Source: Caldilineaceae bacterium (GTDB taxonomy: Bacteria; Chloroflexota; Anaerolineae; Caldilineales; Caldilineaceae). Taken from it: 64,000 bases of DNA. The position numbers and the translations under genes are program-made. The stretch spans positions 186,001 to 250,000 of the forward strand of contig JADLDO010000039.1 in the NCBI GenBank assembly GCA_020846635.1, given 5' to 3'. The notes beneath the pieces were generated by a model. That model was not told where the DNA came from. It searched no databases and saw only the letters and a program-made list of their open reading frames with translations. Of this stretch, positions 32,696 to 42,394 are shown piece by piece. The first letter of the stretch is position 1; every line of letters starts with the position of its first letter.

Positions 32696-32721
32696 CAATC
32701 GATCGATCAGGCACGCTCAAT

Positions 32722-32760
32722 ACACTGTAAACAACACTGTAAATTAAACAACACTGTAAA
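32722..32760 (-). promoter_or_regulatory. Three ACACTGTAAA direct repeats upstream of the LuxR-Kelch gene
   Basis: Exact copies of ACACTGTAAA (TTTACAGTGT on the gene's strand) lie at 32722-32731, 32734-32743 and 32751-32760, within 65 bases of the gene start. This is a good candidate operator, possibly for autoregulation by the LuxR domain. The regulator is not known. Confidence 0.6.
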
Positions 32761-32856
32761 TATCGTAAAGAAACCTGCAGATCATACAATGACCAGTGGA
32801 AATACGCGCTGGTCTGGGCTTCATTATTCCACAAAGCAAGGGGAGCGACAAAGCTT

Positions 32857-33747
32857 CTAGTCGGTTGCCAGGAGCCGGCTGAGGGTTCCCCACTCTGGCA
32901 ACGAGAGCGTTTCGGCGCGCCGTTTGGGGTCAATGGCAGCACTTTCCAGCGCGTGTTGTACCACGGATTTGGGGAGCGCCAGTCCGGCGCTCAGGCTGTT
33001 GGCAAGCTGTTTGCGCTTTTGTCCAAAGCCTGCACGCACCACCCGAAAGAACGCCTTTGGAGAAACACCGGTCACAGCCGGTTCAGGACGCACCTCTAAC
33101 CGCAAAACCGCGCTGTCCACTTTGGGCGCCGGATAGAAGGCTCCAGCGGGGACACGCAGGACGATGCGCGGGACGGCGTAAAATTGCACGCTGACCGCCA
33201 AGAGCGAAAGATCGCCGGGAGTGGCACAGATACGCTCCGCCACCTCTTTTTGCACCATCAACACCGCCAGCGCAGGGGGACGTGTCGCCTCAAGCAGTTG
33301 GCGCAGCACCAAGCTGGTGATGTAATAGGGCAGGTTTGCCACCACTTTGTACTCTCTAGCCAGAGAGCCCGCCGCAGATCCCTCCTGCACATGCGCGGCC
33401 AGCAGTGCAGCGGGATCTACTTCGAGAATGTCAGCGTGGACAATTTGCACATGAGGTTGACTGGCAAAGTCGGCACGCAGCAGCGCAATCAACCGGTCAT
33501 CCAACTCCACAGCCACAACATGACCCGCTTGCGCCGCCAACCGGCTCGTCAGCGTACCCACGCCCGGCCCAATTTCAAGAACCGTATCCGTAGGCGTCAG
33601 GTCAGCCGCCGCGACAATGCGATCCAAATAGCCAGCGTCGATCAGAAAGTTCTGCCCCAACGATTTCTTGGGGTCGATCTGATAGCGCCGCACTCGTTCC
33701 ATGACATTTTCAGTCATGCCGCGCTCATTCATGCCGCGCTCAGTCAT
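32857..33747 (-). CDS. rsmA: 16S rRNA adenine dimethyltransferase
   Basis: A 296-residue KsgA/RsmA family enzyme that dimethylates two adenines near the 3' end of 16S rRNA using SAM. Motifs include KKSLGQNFLIDAGYLDRIVA, the SAM-binding VLEIGPGVGTLTSRLAAQAG, the catalytic VVANLPYYITSLVLRQLLEA and FYPAPKVDSAVLRLEVRP. The N-terminus has four in-frame Met codons spaced 15 bases apart, created by a tandem repeat (MTERG MNERG MTENV MERV), so the true start may be any of 33747, 33732, 33717 or 33702. It follows lepA by 30 bases on the same strand, probably one operon. Confidence 0.95.
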   Translation of the reverse strand: MTERGMNERGMTENVMERVRRYQIDPKKSLGQNFLIDAGYLDRIVAAADLTPTDTVLEIGPGVGTLTSRLAAQAGHVVAVELDDRLIALLRADFASQPHVQIVHADILEVDPAALLAAHVQEGSAAGSLAREYKVVANLPYYITSLVLRQLLEATRPPALAVLMVQKEVAERICATPGDLSLLAVSVQFYAVPRIVLRVPAGAFYPAPKVDSAVLRLEVRPEPAVTGVSPKAFFRVVRAGFGQKRKQLANSLSAGLALPKSVVQHALESAAIDPKRRAETLSLPEWGTLSRLLATD

Positions 33748-33777
33748 GGTGGACTCGTATCGAAAAGAATCCTACCT

Positions 33778-35577
<1,800 letters not shown>

Positions 35578-35715
35578 ATTTTCGTTTTGGTGTTCCCACA
35601 ATCAAAGATGTTCGCTCGGTGTACGTGTCTTATCAATACGCTTTACTTCTGCATACGCCGCCGGAAAGAGTTTGAGCGCCCCACAACCGGCAAGTTCTTC
35701 ATTATAGCGCATAAC

Positions 35716-35763
35716 GAGGAATCCCCCTCTACCTTGCCACGATGTGGAGAAAGGGGATTCCTC
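35716..35763. other. Intergenic hairpin between the decarboxylase-like gene and lepA
   Basis: GAGGAATCCCC (35716-35726) pairs with GGGGATTCCTC (35753-35763) across a 26-base loop region. The following TCGGAATGACAAT (35771-35783) recurs in reverse complement at 63687-63700. It probably belongs to a dispersed intergenic repeat and may act as mRNA end for the upstream gene. Confidence 0.5.
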
Positions 35764-35805
35764 CCTGCGGTCGGAATGACAATCTCGCTGCCTACAGGGT
35801 AAGCC

Positions 35806-36741
35806 CTACACCGCCACCCGATCGGCAAACCAGCTTACGGTCTTTTCCAACCCCTCACCCAATTGTACCTGGGGCGACCAGCCCAACAGGCGGCGCGCCT
35901 TCGTAATGTCCGGTTGGCGTTGGCGCGGGTCATCTTTGGGCAATGGCTCAAAGCGGATGCCCGCGGGGTTGCCCGTCAGCGCATTGATACGCTCGGCAAA
36001 TTCGCGGATGGTGATCTCATTCGGGTTGCCAATGTTGACCGGCTCCACCTCGTCGCTCAGCAACAGCCGGTAGATGCCGTCTACCAAATCGGTGACAAAG
36101 CAGAAACTGCGCGTCTGGCTGCCATCTCCATAGACCGTCAATGGCTTGCCTTGCAGCGCTTGACTCACAAAGTTCGGCACCACGCGCCCGTCGTTGAGGC
36201 GCATGCGTGGCCCATAGGTGTTGAAGATACGCACGATGCGCGTCTCCACGCCGTGGCTGCGATGGTAGGCCATTGTCATCGCCTCGGCAAAGCGCTTGGC
36301 CTCGTCATAGACTCCACGCGGGCCAATCGGGTTGACATGCCCCCAATAATCCTCGGTTTGTGGGTGTACCAACGGATCACCATAGACCTCGCTCGTGCTG
36401 GCGAGCAGGAAGCGCGCACCCTTTGCCAGGGCCAACCCCAGCGCGTTGTGCGTCCCCAGGCTGCCAACCTTGAGCGTCTGAATCGGCAGTTCCAAATAAT
36501 CTACCGGGCTGGCAGGGCTGGCAAAGTGCAGAATAGCGTCCAGGTGGCCTTTGAGGTATATATAATTTGTAACATTGTGGCGTATGAATGAAAAGCGCTC
36601 ATTGCCTGCCAAGTGGGCGATATTATCGGTTGTGCCCGTGATCAGATTATCCATGGCAATCACTTCATGCCCTTCGGCCAAAAGGCGCTCGGCCAAATGG
36701 CTACCCAAGAAACCAGCGCCCCCTGTGACCAAAATTCGCAT
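35806..36741 (-). CDS. UDP-glucuronate decarboxylase-like NAD-dependent sugar epimerase/dehydratase
   Basis: A 311-residue extended short-chain dehydrogenase. The N-terminal NAD-binding motif is ILVTGGAGFLGSHLAERLLA and the catalytic motif is YDEAKR (YxxxK) with a preceding STSEVYGDPLVHPQTEDYWG. The segment GVYDEAKRFAEAMTMAYHRS and RIFNTYGPRMRLNDGRVVPN closely resemble UDP-xylose synthases, so production of UDP-xylose from UDP-glucuronate is the likely reaction. The next gene on the strand, lepA, is unrelated. A related dTDP-glucose dehydratase activity cannot be fully excluded. Confidence 0.88.
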   Translation of the reverse strand: MRILVTGGAGFLGSHLAERLLAEGHEVIAMDNLITGTTDNIAHLAGNERFSFIRHNVTNYIYLKGHLDAILHFASPASPVDYLELPIQTLKVGSLGTHNALGLALAKGARFLLASTSEVYGDPLVHPQTEDYWGHVNPIGPRGVYDEAKRFAEAMTMAYHRSHGVETRIVRIFNTYGPRMRLNDGRVVPNFVSQALQGKPLTVYGDGSQTRSFCFVTDLVDGIYRLLLSDEVEPVNIGNPNEITIREFAERINALTGNPAGIRFEPLPKDDPRQRQPDITKARRLLGWSPQVQLGEGLEKTVSWFADRVAV

Positions 36742-36836
36742 ATACGCTCATCCTTTCACTCACTCTGAAATCCGTGCGATCTCGTATGCGCCACTTGGTC
36801 GCTCATTCCAGCGACCCGAAAGCAGGTTAACCGTCT

Positions 36837-37622
36837 ATGTATCCAACCCTGCCCTTTGGCCCCCTTGCGCTACCCACCGGGCCGGTCCTTGCCATCCTCG
36901 CCGTCGTTCTAACCCTGGACATAGCAGGCCGCTATGGCCGGCGTCTCGGCATCCATCCCGACGATATTTGGAACGTAGGCTTGATTGCGCTCACAGCAGG
37001 TTTGATTGTAGCCCGACTCTGGAATGTTTTCCAGTTTTGGTATATCTATCAGAGCGAACCCGTTCTCATTTTTTCGATCCGTCCCAGCGGTTTTGAATTT
37101 TGGCCCGGCCTCGTCACCGCGGTCATCGCCGGCTATGTCTATCTGTTCCGGCGTGCGCTGGATCCGCTGGCTGTGGCCGCGGCGTTAGCAGTGGGCGCGG
37201 CCGCGGGCAGCGCCGTGTTGGGCATCTCCGGCTTTGCCACCGGCACAATCCTGGGCGCGCTCAGTGATGCGCCGTGGGCCTTGCCTTTTTTCGGCGAAAC
37301 GCGTCACCCCGTGGGTCTTTATCGCGCCCTGGGCAGTGCCATTCTCTGTATACTCTTGTGGGTGGGCGCAAATCCGCAGCGACCTGACCGGGTGTTGTTA
37401 CAGGCCATCTTGGGCTACAGCCTGATTCGCCTGGTCACAGACGGCTTCTTGGCCGAATCCGCATCCATCGGCAACTTCCGCCTCAGCCAAGTGGTGGCGT
37501 TGGTCGTGGCGCTGCTGGTGCTGTTGGTGCTGGCGCGTGGGAGTCATATGCCGCATCCACAGAACAGGGGAGACAAGCCATCCCCGGATGAAGCGCAGAT
37601 AGAGCCTCCCGACAAAGAGTAA
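36837..37622 (+). CDS. Lgt-fold membrane protein lacking canonical catalytic residues
   Basis: A 261-residue polytopic protein with the layout of prolipoprotein diacylglyceryl transferase: an N-terminal PFGPLALPTGPVLAILA segment, six to seven membrane helices and a HPVGLYRALG segment comparable to HPxQLYE of Lgt. The usual HGG loop is replaced by FEFWPGLVTAV, and the Arg/Asn-containing signature (GRxGNFxNGE) reads GSAVLGISGFATGTILGALS. True Lgt activity is therefore doubtful. It may be a paralogue with another lipid-related role. Divergent from the decarboxylase gene. Confidence 0.7.
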   Translation: MYPTLPFGPLALPTGPVLAILAVVLTLDIAGRYGRRLGIHPDDIWNVGLIALTAGLIVARLWNVFQFWYIYQSEPVLIFSIRPSGFEFWPGLVTAVIAGYVYLFRRALDPLAVAAALAVGAAAGSAVLGISGFATGTILGALSDAPWALPFFGETRHPVGLYRALGSAILCILLWVGANPQRPDRVLLQAILGYSLIRLVTDGFLAESASIGNFRLSQVVALVVALLVLLVLARGSHMPHPQNRGDKPSPDEAQIEPPDKE

Positions 37623-37860
37623 TTCCTTCCAACCTATACTTCCCCTCTGGGTCGATCAACTTTGCCAGGCGCGCAAGGTTAGTCACGCACCTCTCCCTGC
37701 TCCATAACAGGAAACCTCAGCTTTATTTTCTGTTTGTATAGCACATCTTTGCTATAAAATCTTCCTTGCCCATTCCTTTTTAGTCACAGAATCGTCACCT
37801 TAGCTGTACATAACATATATATGCGCGAGCTTTGTCTAATTTGTGCATAAAGTGGATTTG

Positions 37861-37907
37861 AAGGAGGAATCGATTCTGTGATGCGACAAGGACATGTGCA
37901 ATGGTAA
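37861..37907 (+). promoter_or_regulatory. Candidate leader peptide frame overlapping the multicopper oxidase start
   Basis: A strong ribosome site AAGGAGG (37861-37867) is not placed for the oxidase ATG (37901) but fits a short frame, GTG (37878) or ATG (37881), encoding MRQGHVQW and stopping at TAA 37905-37907. That stop overlaps the oxidase start (ATGGTAA). This arrangement suggests translational coupling by reinitiation. Expression of the peptide is inferred only. Confidence 0.45.
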
Positions 37908-39052
37908 AACAACGGCTGCGCCACCTTCTGGCGCGGCGCGATCTATTACGTGTTGGACTTGGAGGCGTTGTCGGCTTGACTGGTACAGCCCTCGTGCGAC
38001 CCACTGCCCAAGGCCAAACAGAAGGATTCAGCAGTGAGCATGAAACGATAGAACACCAAGCCCACGGCGGAAATCTGATGGTTGGCGAAGTCAATCATGC
38101 CAACAACGGGTTTGACCCGATGCAGCTCTTGGTGGACTGGGACTATGGTCGGGTGAGTATCTTGCCGGATGGGCGAACCGTACGCGAGTACGAGATTGTG
38201 GCATACGACCGCGAGATTGAAATCGCACCCGGCATCTTTTTTCCCGCTTGGACGTATAACGGCAAAGTGCCTGGGCCAACCATACGCTGCACAGAAGGCG
38301 ACCTCATCCGCATCCATTTTGTCAATGCAGGCAGCCATCCGCACACGCTCCACTTTCATGGCTTTCATACAGCCGAGATGGATGGCATCCCCGGTGTCGG
38401 GGCCGGCGAGATCGCACCAGGGCAAGAGTTCACCTATGAATTTGAGGCCGCGCCTTTTGGTTGTCACCTCTATCACTGCCACGCCATCCCTCTCAAGCGC
38501 CACCTCCACAAGGGGTTATATGGCGCGTTTATCGTTGACCCAAAAGCGGGACGACCACCCGCGCGCGAATTCGTGATGGTGATGAATGCCTTTGATACCA
38601 ACTTTGATGGAGACAACGAAATCTATTCCGTCAATACGGTTGGCTTTGAATATGCTCGGCGTCCCATTCCCATGAAGGCGAACGAACTCACACGCATTTA
38701 CCTGATCAATGTCACCGAGTTTGACCCCATTAACTCATTGCATCTGCACGCCACCTTTTTTGATTACTATGACCACGGAACAACCCTTGAGCCGACACAG
38801 CGCGTTGTCGATACAATCATGCAATGCCAGGCGCAGCGCGGCATCCTCGAATTTACGCACCGCTCGCCCGGCACCTATATGTTTCATGCTCACCAAGCTG
38901 AGTTTACCGAGTTGGGGTGGATGGGCATGTTTCATGTAACAACTGAGTTGGACTTTCCTGCGGCACTGGCGGCAGCAGGTGTGGATGCCGAGTGGGATCG
39001 CAAGTCTACCCAGGGCAGCACGATTGTAGCAGCAGAAGGGAGCGCAGCATGA
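37901..39052 (+). CDS. Two-domain multicopper oxidase (nitrite-reductase/laccase-like)
   Basis: A 383-residue secreted oxidase. The N-terminus contains a Tat-like signal (ARRDLLRVGLGGVVGLTGTA). Copper ligands are visible in the first domain (SHPHTLHFHGFHTAEMDG, CHLYHCHAIPLKRHLHKGLY) and in the second (INSLHLHATFFDYYDHG, YMFHAHQAEFTELGWMGMFH). The CHLYHCH segment carries the type 1 copper Cys and trinuclear His residues. Two cupredoxin domains in 380 residues fit the nitrite-reductase-like or two-domain laccase architecture. The substrate is unknown. It heads a three-gene copper cluster; the next gene starts inside its stop codon. Confidence 0.88.
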   Translation: MVKQRLRHLLARRDLLRVGLGGVVGLTGTALVRPTAQGQTEGFSSEHETIEHQAHGGNLMVGEVNHANNGFDPMQLLVDWDYGRVSILPDGRTVREYEIVAYDREIEIAPGIFFPAWTYNGKVPGPTIRCTEGDLIRIHFVNAGSHPHTLHFHGFHTAEMDGIPGVGAGEIAPGQEFTYEFEAAPFGCHLYHCHAIPLKRHLHKGLYGAFIVDPKAGRPPAREFVMVMNAFDTNFDGDNEIYSVNTVGFEYARRPIPMKANELTRIYLINVTEFDPINSLHLHATFFDYYDHGTTLEPTQRVVDTIMQCQAQRGILEFTHRSPGTYMFHAHQAEFTELGWMGMFHVTTELDFPAALAAAGVDAEWDRKSTQGSTIVAAEGSAA

Positions 39053-39516
39053 AAGATCAGGCTACAGGCGGATCAGCAATCGGTCATTTCATAACGAGGG
39101 TCTGGGTTCTAATGCTCATACCCGCGCTGCTGCTAGGTATGATTCTGGTGTATGGGATGCTGACGGGCGGTGTGCAAACAGAGCAGGGACAAGTGGATGA
39201 GGCTGACGTACAGGTCGAGCAAATGACCATTGAGCGCATTTTGTTGCCGGAGCCGGGTCTGATTCAGGTCGAGGTCGTCAACGACGGCGCAGGGGACGTG
39301 ACAGTACCGCAACTGCTGATAGATGATGCGTATTGGGACTTTACAGCGGAGCCATCCACCACCATTCCACCCCAGGCAAAGGCCACCTTTACCATTCCCT
39401 ACCCCTGGGTTGCCGAGGAGCTACACGTCGTACGTCTCATCACCTCGCGCGGTGCGACCTTTGATGGCGAAATTGTGGCACGAGGAGAAACAACCTCGGC
39501 AGATTTGTCGCAGTGA
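39049..39516 (+). CDS. Membrane-anchored protein of the copper cluster
   Basis: A 155-residue protein with one N-terminal membrane helix (about residues 16-38, VWVLMLIPALLLGMILVYG). The rest is a beta-rich external domain (IERILLPEPGLIQVEVVNDG, VTVPQLLIDDAYWDFTAEPS). Its ATG overlaps the oxidase stop as ATGA (39049-39052), so the two are translationally coupled. No copper ligands are obvious. It may anchor or assist the oxidase or the blue copper protein. Family not recognised. Confidence 0.8.
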   Translation: MKDQATGGSAIGHFITRVWVLMLIPALLLGMILVYGMLTGGVQTEQGQVDEADVQVEQMTIERILLPEPGLIQVEVVNDGAGDVTVPQLLIDDAYWDFTAEPSTTIPPQAKATFTIPYPWVAEELHVVRLITSRGATFDGEIVARGETTSADLSQ

Positions 39517-39566
39517 AGGTCACTTGAAATGATGCAATTCAATTTTTGTTCAGGGAGGAGTCAAGC

Positions 39567-40106
39567 GTGTTGCGCGATGTGATCAACCGGCGGCGGTTGC
39601 TCTTAACATTGGGCGGGCTAGGGGGCGTGGCACTGCTCTTGCGATGGCTGACCAACTCTGCCCCTTCTACAACGCCAAGCGACAATCGCCCGGAGCCAGC
39701 AAGTGAGACAGAACAGGATGAAGCAAGCGTTGTGCAACTTGAAGTTGCCAGTGCAGACAACCAACTTGCTTTTGACCCTACTTCATTGATCGCCTTTGCC
39801 GATCAGCAAGTTGACCTCACCTTTTATAACAGTTCAACCATCTTCATGCACAACTGGGTGCTGGTCAATGGCGACGCCAGCGTCGTGGATCAGGTGCTCC
39901 AAGCTGCCATTGCCGCGGGCACAGACCGCGGTTATCTCCCAGAGGATATGAGCCACATCCTTGCCCACACGCCGTTGGTCGCCGCTGGAGAGTCTGCCAC
40001 AATCACCTTTACCACCCCCGCCACCGCCGGGGAATACATCTATCTTTGTACCTTTCCGGGCCACTGCCTTGCGGGCATGAGGGGCACGCTTATCATTACG
40101 GCATAA
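39567..40106 (+). CDS. Auracyanin/plastocyanin-like blue copper protein
   Basis: A 179-residue cupredoxin. A GTG start at 39567 is chosen because GGGAGGAG lies six bases before it. The N-terminus has an Arg-rich signal (NRRRLLLTLGGLGGVALLLR) and a Ser/Pro/Glu linker. Type 1 copper ligands are evident: His in IFMHNWVLVNG and the Cys/His/Met set in YLCTFPGHCLAGMRGTLIIT. The pattern closely matches auracyanins of Chloroflexi, which carry electrons at the outer membrane face. It lies 50 bases after the anchored protein gene and is the likely electron partner of the oxidase. Confidence 0.93.
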   Translation: MLRDVINRRRLLLTLGGLGGVALLLRWLTNSAPSTTPSDNRPEPASETEQDEASVVQLEVASADNQLAFDPTSLIAFADQQVDLTFYNSSTIFMHNWVLVNGDASVVDQVLQAAIAAGTDRGYLPEDMSHILAHTPLVAAGESATITFTTPATAGEYIYLCTFPGHCLAGMRGTLIITA

Positions 40107-40140
40107 AAGCGCAAAGCAGCAATTTCGTTTGGGTCTATGA

Positions 40141-40171
40141 CCTTCCTCGTGGTTTAGAACTTCGAGGAAGG
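40141..40171 (+). other. Hairpin downstream of the copper cluster
   Basis: CCTTCCTCG (40141-40149) and CGAGGAAGG (40163-40171) form a 9-bp stem 35 bases after the auracyanin-like gene. No clear T-tract follows, so terminator function is uncertain. Confidence 0.45.
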
Positions 40172-40274
40172 TTCGTGCCGAATATATTCGATGAGGTAAA
40201 AGCCCAACCTTCGAGCCGGCAGTGGATCAGGTAAAGGGCAAAGAGGCGCCGCGGTCTATCTCACGCTCTCGCCG

Positions 40275-40943
40275 CTATGTAGATGAGGGTGTACCGCACG
40301 GAGCTTTCTCAATGGTCTGGATCACCAAGGCGATCCCCGTCTCAATATAGACCGTGGCGGGATGGCTCACGACTTCGTTGCTCACTCCGCGCGTGCTGCC
40401 CAGGCGCAGCGTAGCCCTATCGAGGGGATAGAGCATCCCCGTATAGGTAATGCCCGTCACCTCGGCACTCAAAGGAAGCAGGCTCATGGTACTGCCCGGA
40501 GCCGCCTCGAGTGTCATGGATTCGCCCGCGTGGATCACAGTGGCGATCTCAGTGGCATCGACCAAGCGGATGAGCGCGGGCCAATCGCGCTGCGCCATCA
40601 GCAGCACATTCGCCAGCGATTGATCCAGCCGCCCGCCCAGCGCCCCTAACAGCAAAATCTCCTGTGCGCCATCGCGGATTGCCCGCTCAAGCGCCAGTTC
40701 CAAGTCCGTTTTATCTTTGGCGGGTGGATGCTTCTCCAGTTCCACCCCCTGCGCGGCGAGTTGTTCCGCCAACAACGGATCCAGGCTGTCGAGATCGCCC
40801 ACCACGACACGCGGACGAAACCCCATCGCCACGGCATGATGCGCGCCCCCATCCGCCGCGATCAGATCGTCCCCCTCCCGCACCCAGCGCTCCACAGTTG
40901 CCAGATCGGGGATGATGCCGTTGACAAAGATGATCGCACGCAT
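40275..40943 (-). CDS. Thiamine pyrophosphokinase
   Basis: A 222-residue enzyme that makes thiamine diphosphate from thiamine and ATP. Key motifs: DLIAADGGAHHAVAMGFRPR, VVVGDLDSLD and HPPAKDKTDLELALERAIRD in the N-terminal catalytic half, LLGALGGRLDQSLANVLLM in the middle, and the thiamine-binding half ending in LRLGSTRGVSNEVVSHPATV. The start at 40943 (MRAIIFVNG) fits the family; a longer frame adds unrelated residues. It is followed upstream by a DUF456 gene on the same strand, 19 bases away. Confidence 0.94.
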   Translation of the reverse strand: MRAIIFVNGIIPDLATVERWVREGDDLIAADGGAHHAVAMGFRPRVVVGDLDSLDPLLAEQLAAQGVELEKHPPAKDKTDLELALERAIRDGAQEILLLGALGGRLDQSLANVLLMAQRDWPALIRLVDATEIATVIHAGESMTLEAAPGSTMSLLPLSAEVTGITYTGMLYPLDRATLRLGSTRGVSNEVVSHPATVYIETGIALVIQTIEKAPCGTPSST

Positions 40944-40962
40944 AGCGTTCTCGACTCGACCC

Positions 40963-41481
40963 TTACCAGAAAGCTTGAGATACAAAGATGGCGACCATTG
41001 CCAGCGCAATCACCATTTCCAAAATGGCGGCAAAGATCATGCTGGCAATATAGGCTTGCACAGCCGTCGTAGCGGCGCGTGCATTGCCCTTGTCCCAATA
41101 TTCCACCAGCCACATACCGGCGATTGCCCCCAGAATGGCTCCCAGCACAGTCCCCAAAATCGGCAGTGCGCTGAGCAGGCCCGCGCCGACAAGCCCGCCG
41201 ACAATCGCCCCCAGGATCGCCTTCCAGGAGGCTCCAGCGCGCCGGCTCATGACTGTACTGAGAAAGAGATCCGACCCCCATGCCACAAGCGCCAAGACTG
41301 CCAACAGCGTCAGCGTGCCCCAACCGATACGCGTAAAGCCATCGGCCCAGGCCCAGACCAGCGCGCCCAACCAAATCAGCATAGGCCCTGGCAGCACCGG
41401 AATCACTGCCCCTGCCAGTCCAATCGCGATCAAAATGAAAGCCACTACACTCCACAACGGCATCGGATCAGCGAATTCCAT
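40963..41481 (-). CDS. DUF456 membrane protein
   Basis: A 172-residue membrane protein of the DUF456 family: helix-rich with conserved GLAGAVIPVLPGPMLIWLGA near the N-terminus and a Gly-rich segment AILGAIVGGLVGAGLLSALP in the middle, followed by GTVLGAILGAIAGMWLVEYW. Function of the family is not established. It sits 24 bases after the NAD(P)HX epimerase gene and 19 bases before the thiamine pyrophosphokinase gene on the same strand, so the three may be one operon. Confidence 0.88.
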   Translation of the reverse strand: MEFADPMPLWSVVAFILIAIGLAGAVIPVLPGPMLIWLGALVWAWADGFTRIGWGTLTLLAVLALVAWGSDLFLSTVMSRRAGASWKAILGAIVGGLVGAGLLSALPILGTVLGAILGAIAGMWLVEYWDKGNARAATTAVQAYIASMIFAAILEMVIALAMVAIFVSQAFW

Positions 41482-41505
41482 TGTTCTCTCCCCGCCCAGA
41501 AAAAG

Positions 41506-42255
41506 CTACTCCATCACGCACGCGCGGCCATCGACGACATCCCAACGGACAATCGGAGCGCGCCCAAAGAAAAGCGACACCTCTAGCCCAAGCTGCTCAT
41601 AGAGTGCGATTGGCACGCCCATATCGCCCAACGTAAGTTCACCACAGGCACGCCGCGCCCCATCCGCCAGCAAGCCGATCTTCGGCAGTGCCAGGGTTAG
41701 CGTTGCCGTGGCGCGGATATGGGGCGTAAAAAGCTCTCCTGTGCCACCATCCACACCACTGGGCAAATCCAAGCTCAAAATAGGGGCCACGCTGCTGTTG
41801 GCAAGCTGGATGAGATCACGCGCCTTACCATGCGGTTCGCCAAGCAGCCCGGTGCCGATGATGGCATCAATCACCAGGTCACAGGGAGGCAGTTCCCATC
41901 CCTCTTCGGCCCAAGCCAGGGGTGCGCCCATCGCCTGCAACGTCCGCAGTTGGTGCGCGGGTATGCCTGCATATTCTTCTGGTGGATGCGAACAGAGGAT
42001 CTGCACCCACGCGCCCCAGTTGATCAAATGGCGCGCTGCCACCAAACCGCCGCCACCATTGTTCCCCCGTCCCGCCACCACGACAATGGGCCGGTCAGCC
42101 AAGTCACCATCCAGCATCTCTTTGGCACGCAGCGCCAGGGTACGCCCCCCATTCTCCATCGTCTGGAGCAGCGACATCCCATACTCTTCCACCAACAGCC
42201 GGTTCACTTCATGCACCTGTGCGCTGTTGAGCGCGGGCAATAAAATCTCTGTCAC
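41506..42255 (-). CDS. nnrE: NAD(P)H-hydrate epimerase (YjeF N-terminal domain)
   Basis: A 249-residue YjeF_N protein that interconverts R and S forms of damaged hydrated NAD(P)H. Motifs: NRLLVEEYGMSLLQTMENGG near the N-terminus, VVVAGRGNNGGGGLVAARHL for nucleotide binding and VIDAIIGTGLLGEPHGKARD with the LDLPSGVDGGTGELF loop. The dehydratase domain often fused in bacteria (Nnr) is absent here, so that activity must be encoded elsewhere. It is the first gene of a probable three-gene minus-strand operon. Confidence 0.93.
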   Translation of the reverse strand: MTEILLPALNSAQVHEVNRLLVEEYGMSLLQTMENGGRTLALRAKEMLDGDLADRPIVVVAGRGNNGGGGLVAARHLINWGAWVQILCSHPPEEYAGIPAHQLRTLQAMGAPLAWAEEGWELPPCDLVIDAIIGTGLLGEPHGKARDLIQLANSSVAPILSLDLPSGVDGGTGELFTPHIRATATLTLALPKIGLLADGARRACGELTLGDMGVPIALYEQLGLEVSLFFGRAPIVRWDVVDGRACVME

Positions 42256-42320
42256 GACTTTCTATCTGCCATTCAAAAAGAATGTTTTCTCTTGCTATGC
42301 GAAGTAACATGCCGACCACC

Positions 42321-42360
42321 CTCCCGGAAGCTGGGGAGCCCTCTGGGCCGCTTCCGGGAG
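42321..42360. repeat. Palindromic intergenic repeat
   Basis: CTCCCGGAAG (42321-42330) pairs with CTTCCGGGAG (42351-42360), with an internal GGAGCCCTCTGGG core that recurs at about 44049-44061. It resembles the hairpins at 184-229 and 48863-48905 and lies between two minus-strand genes. Confidence 0.7.
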
Positions 42361-42394
42361 AGTTAAATTCGCGCTACCTGGGTACAAACTCATA

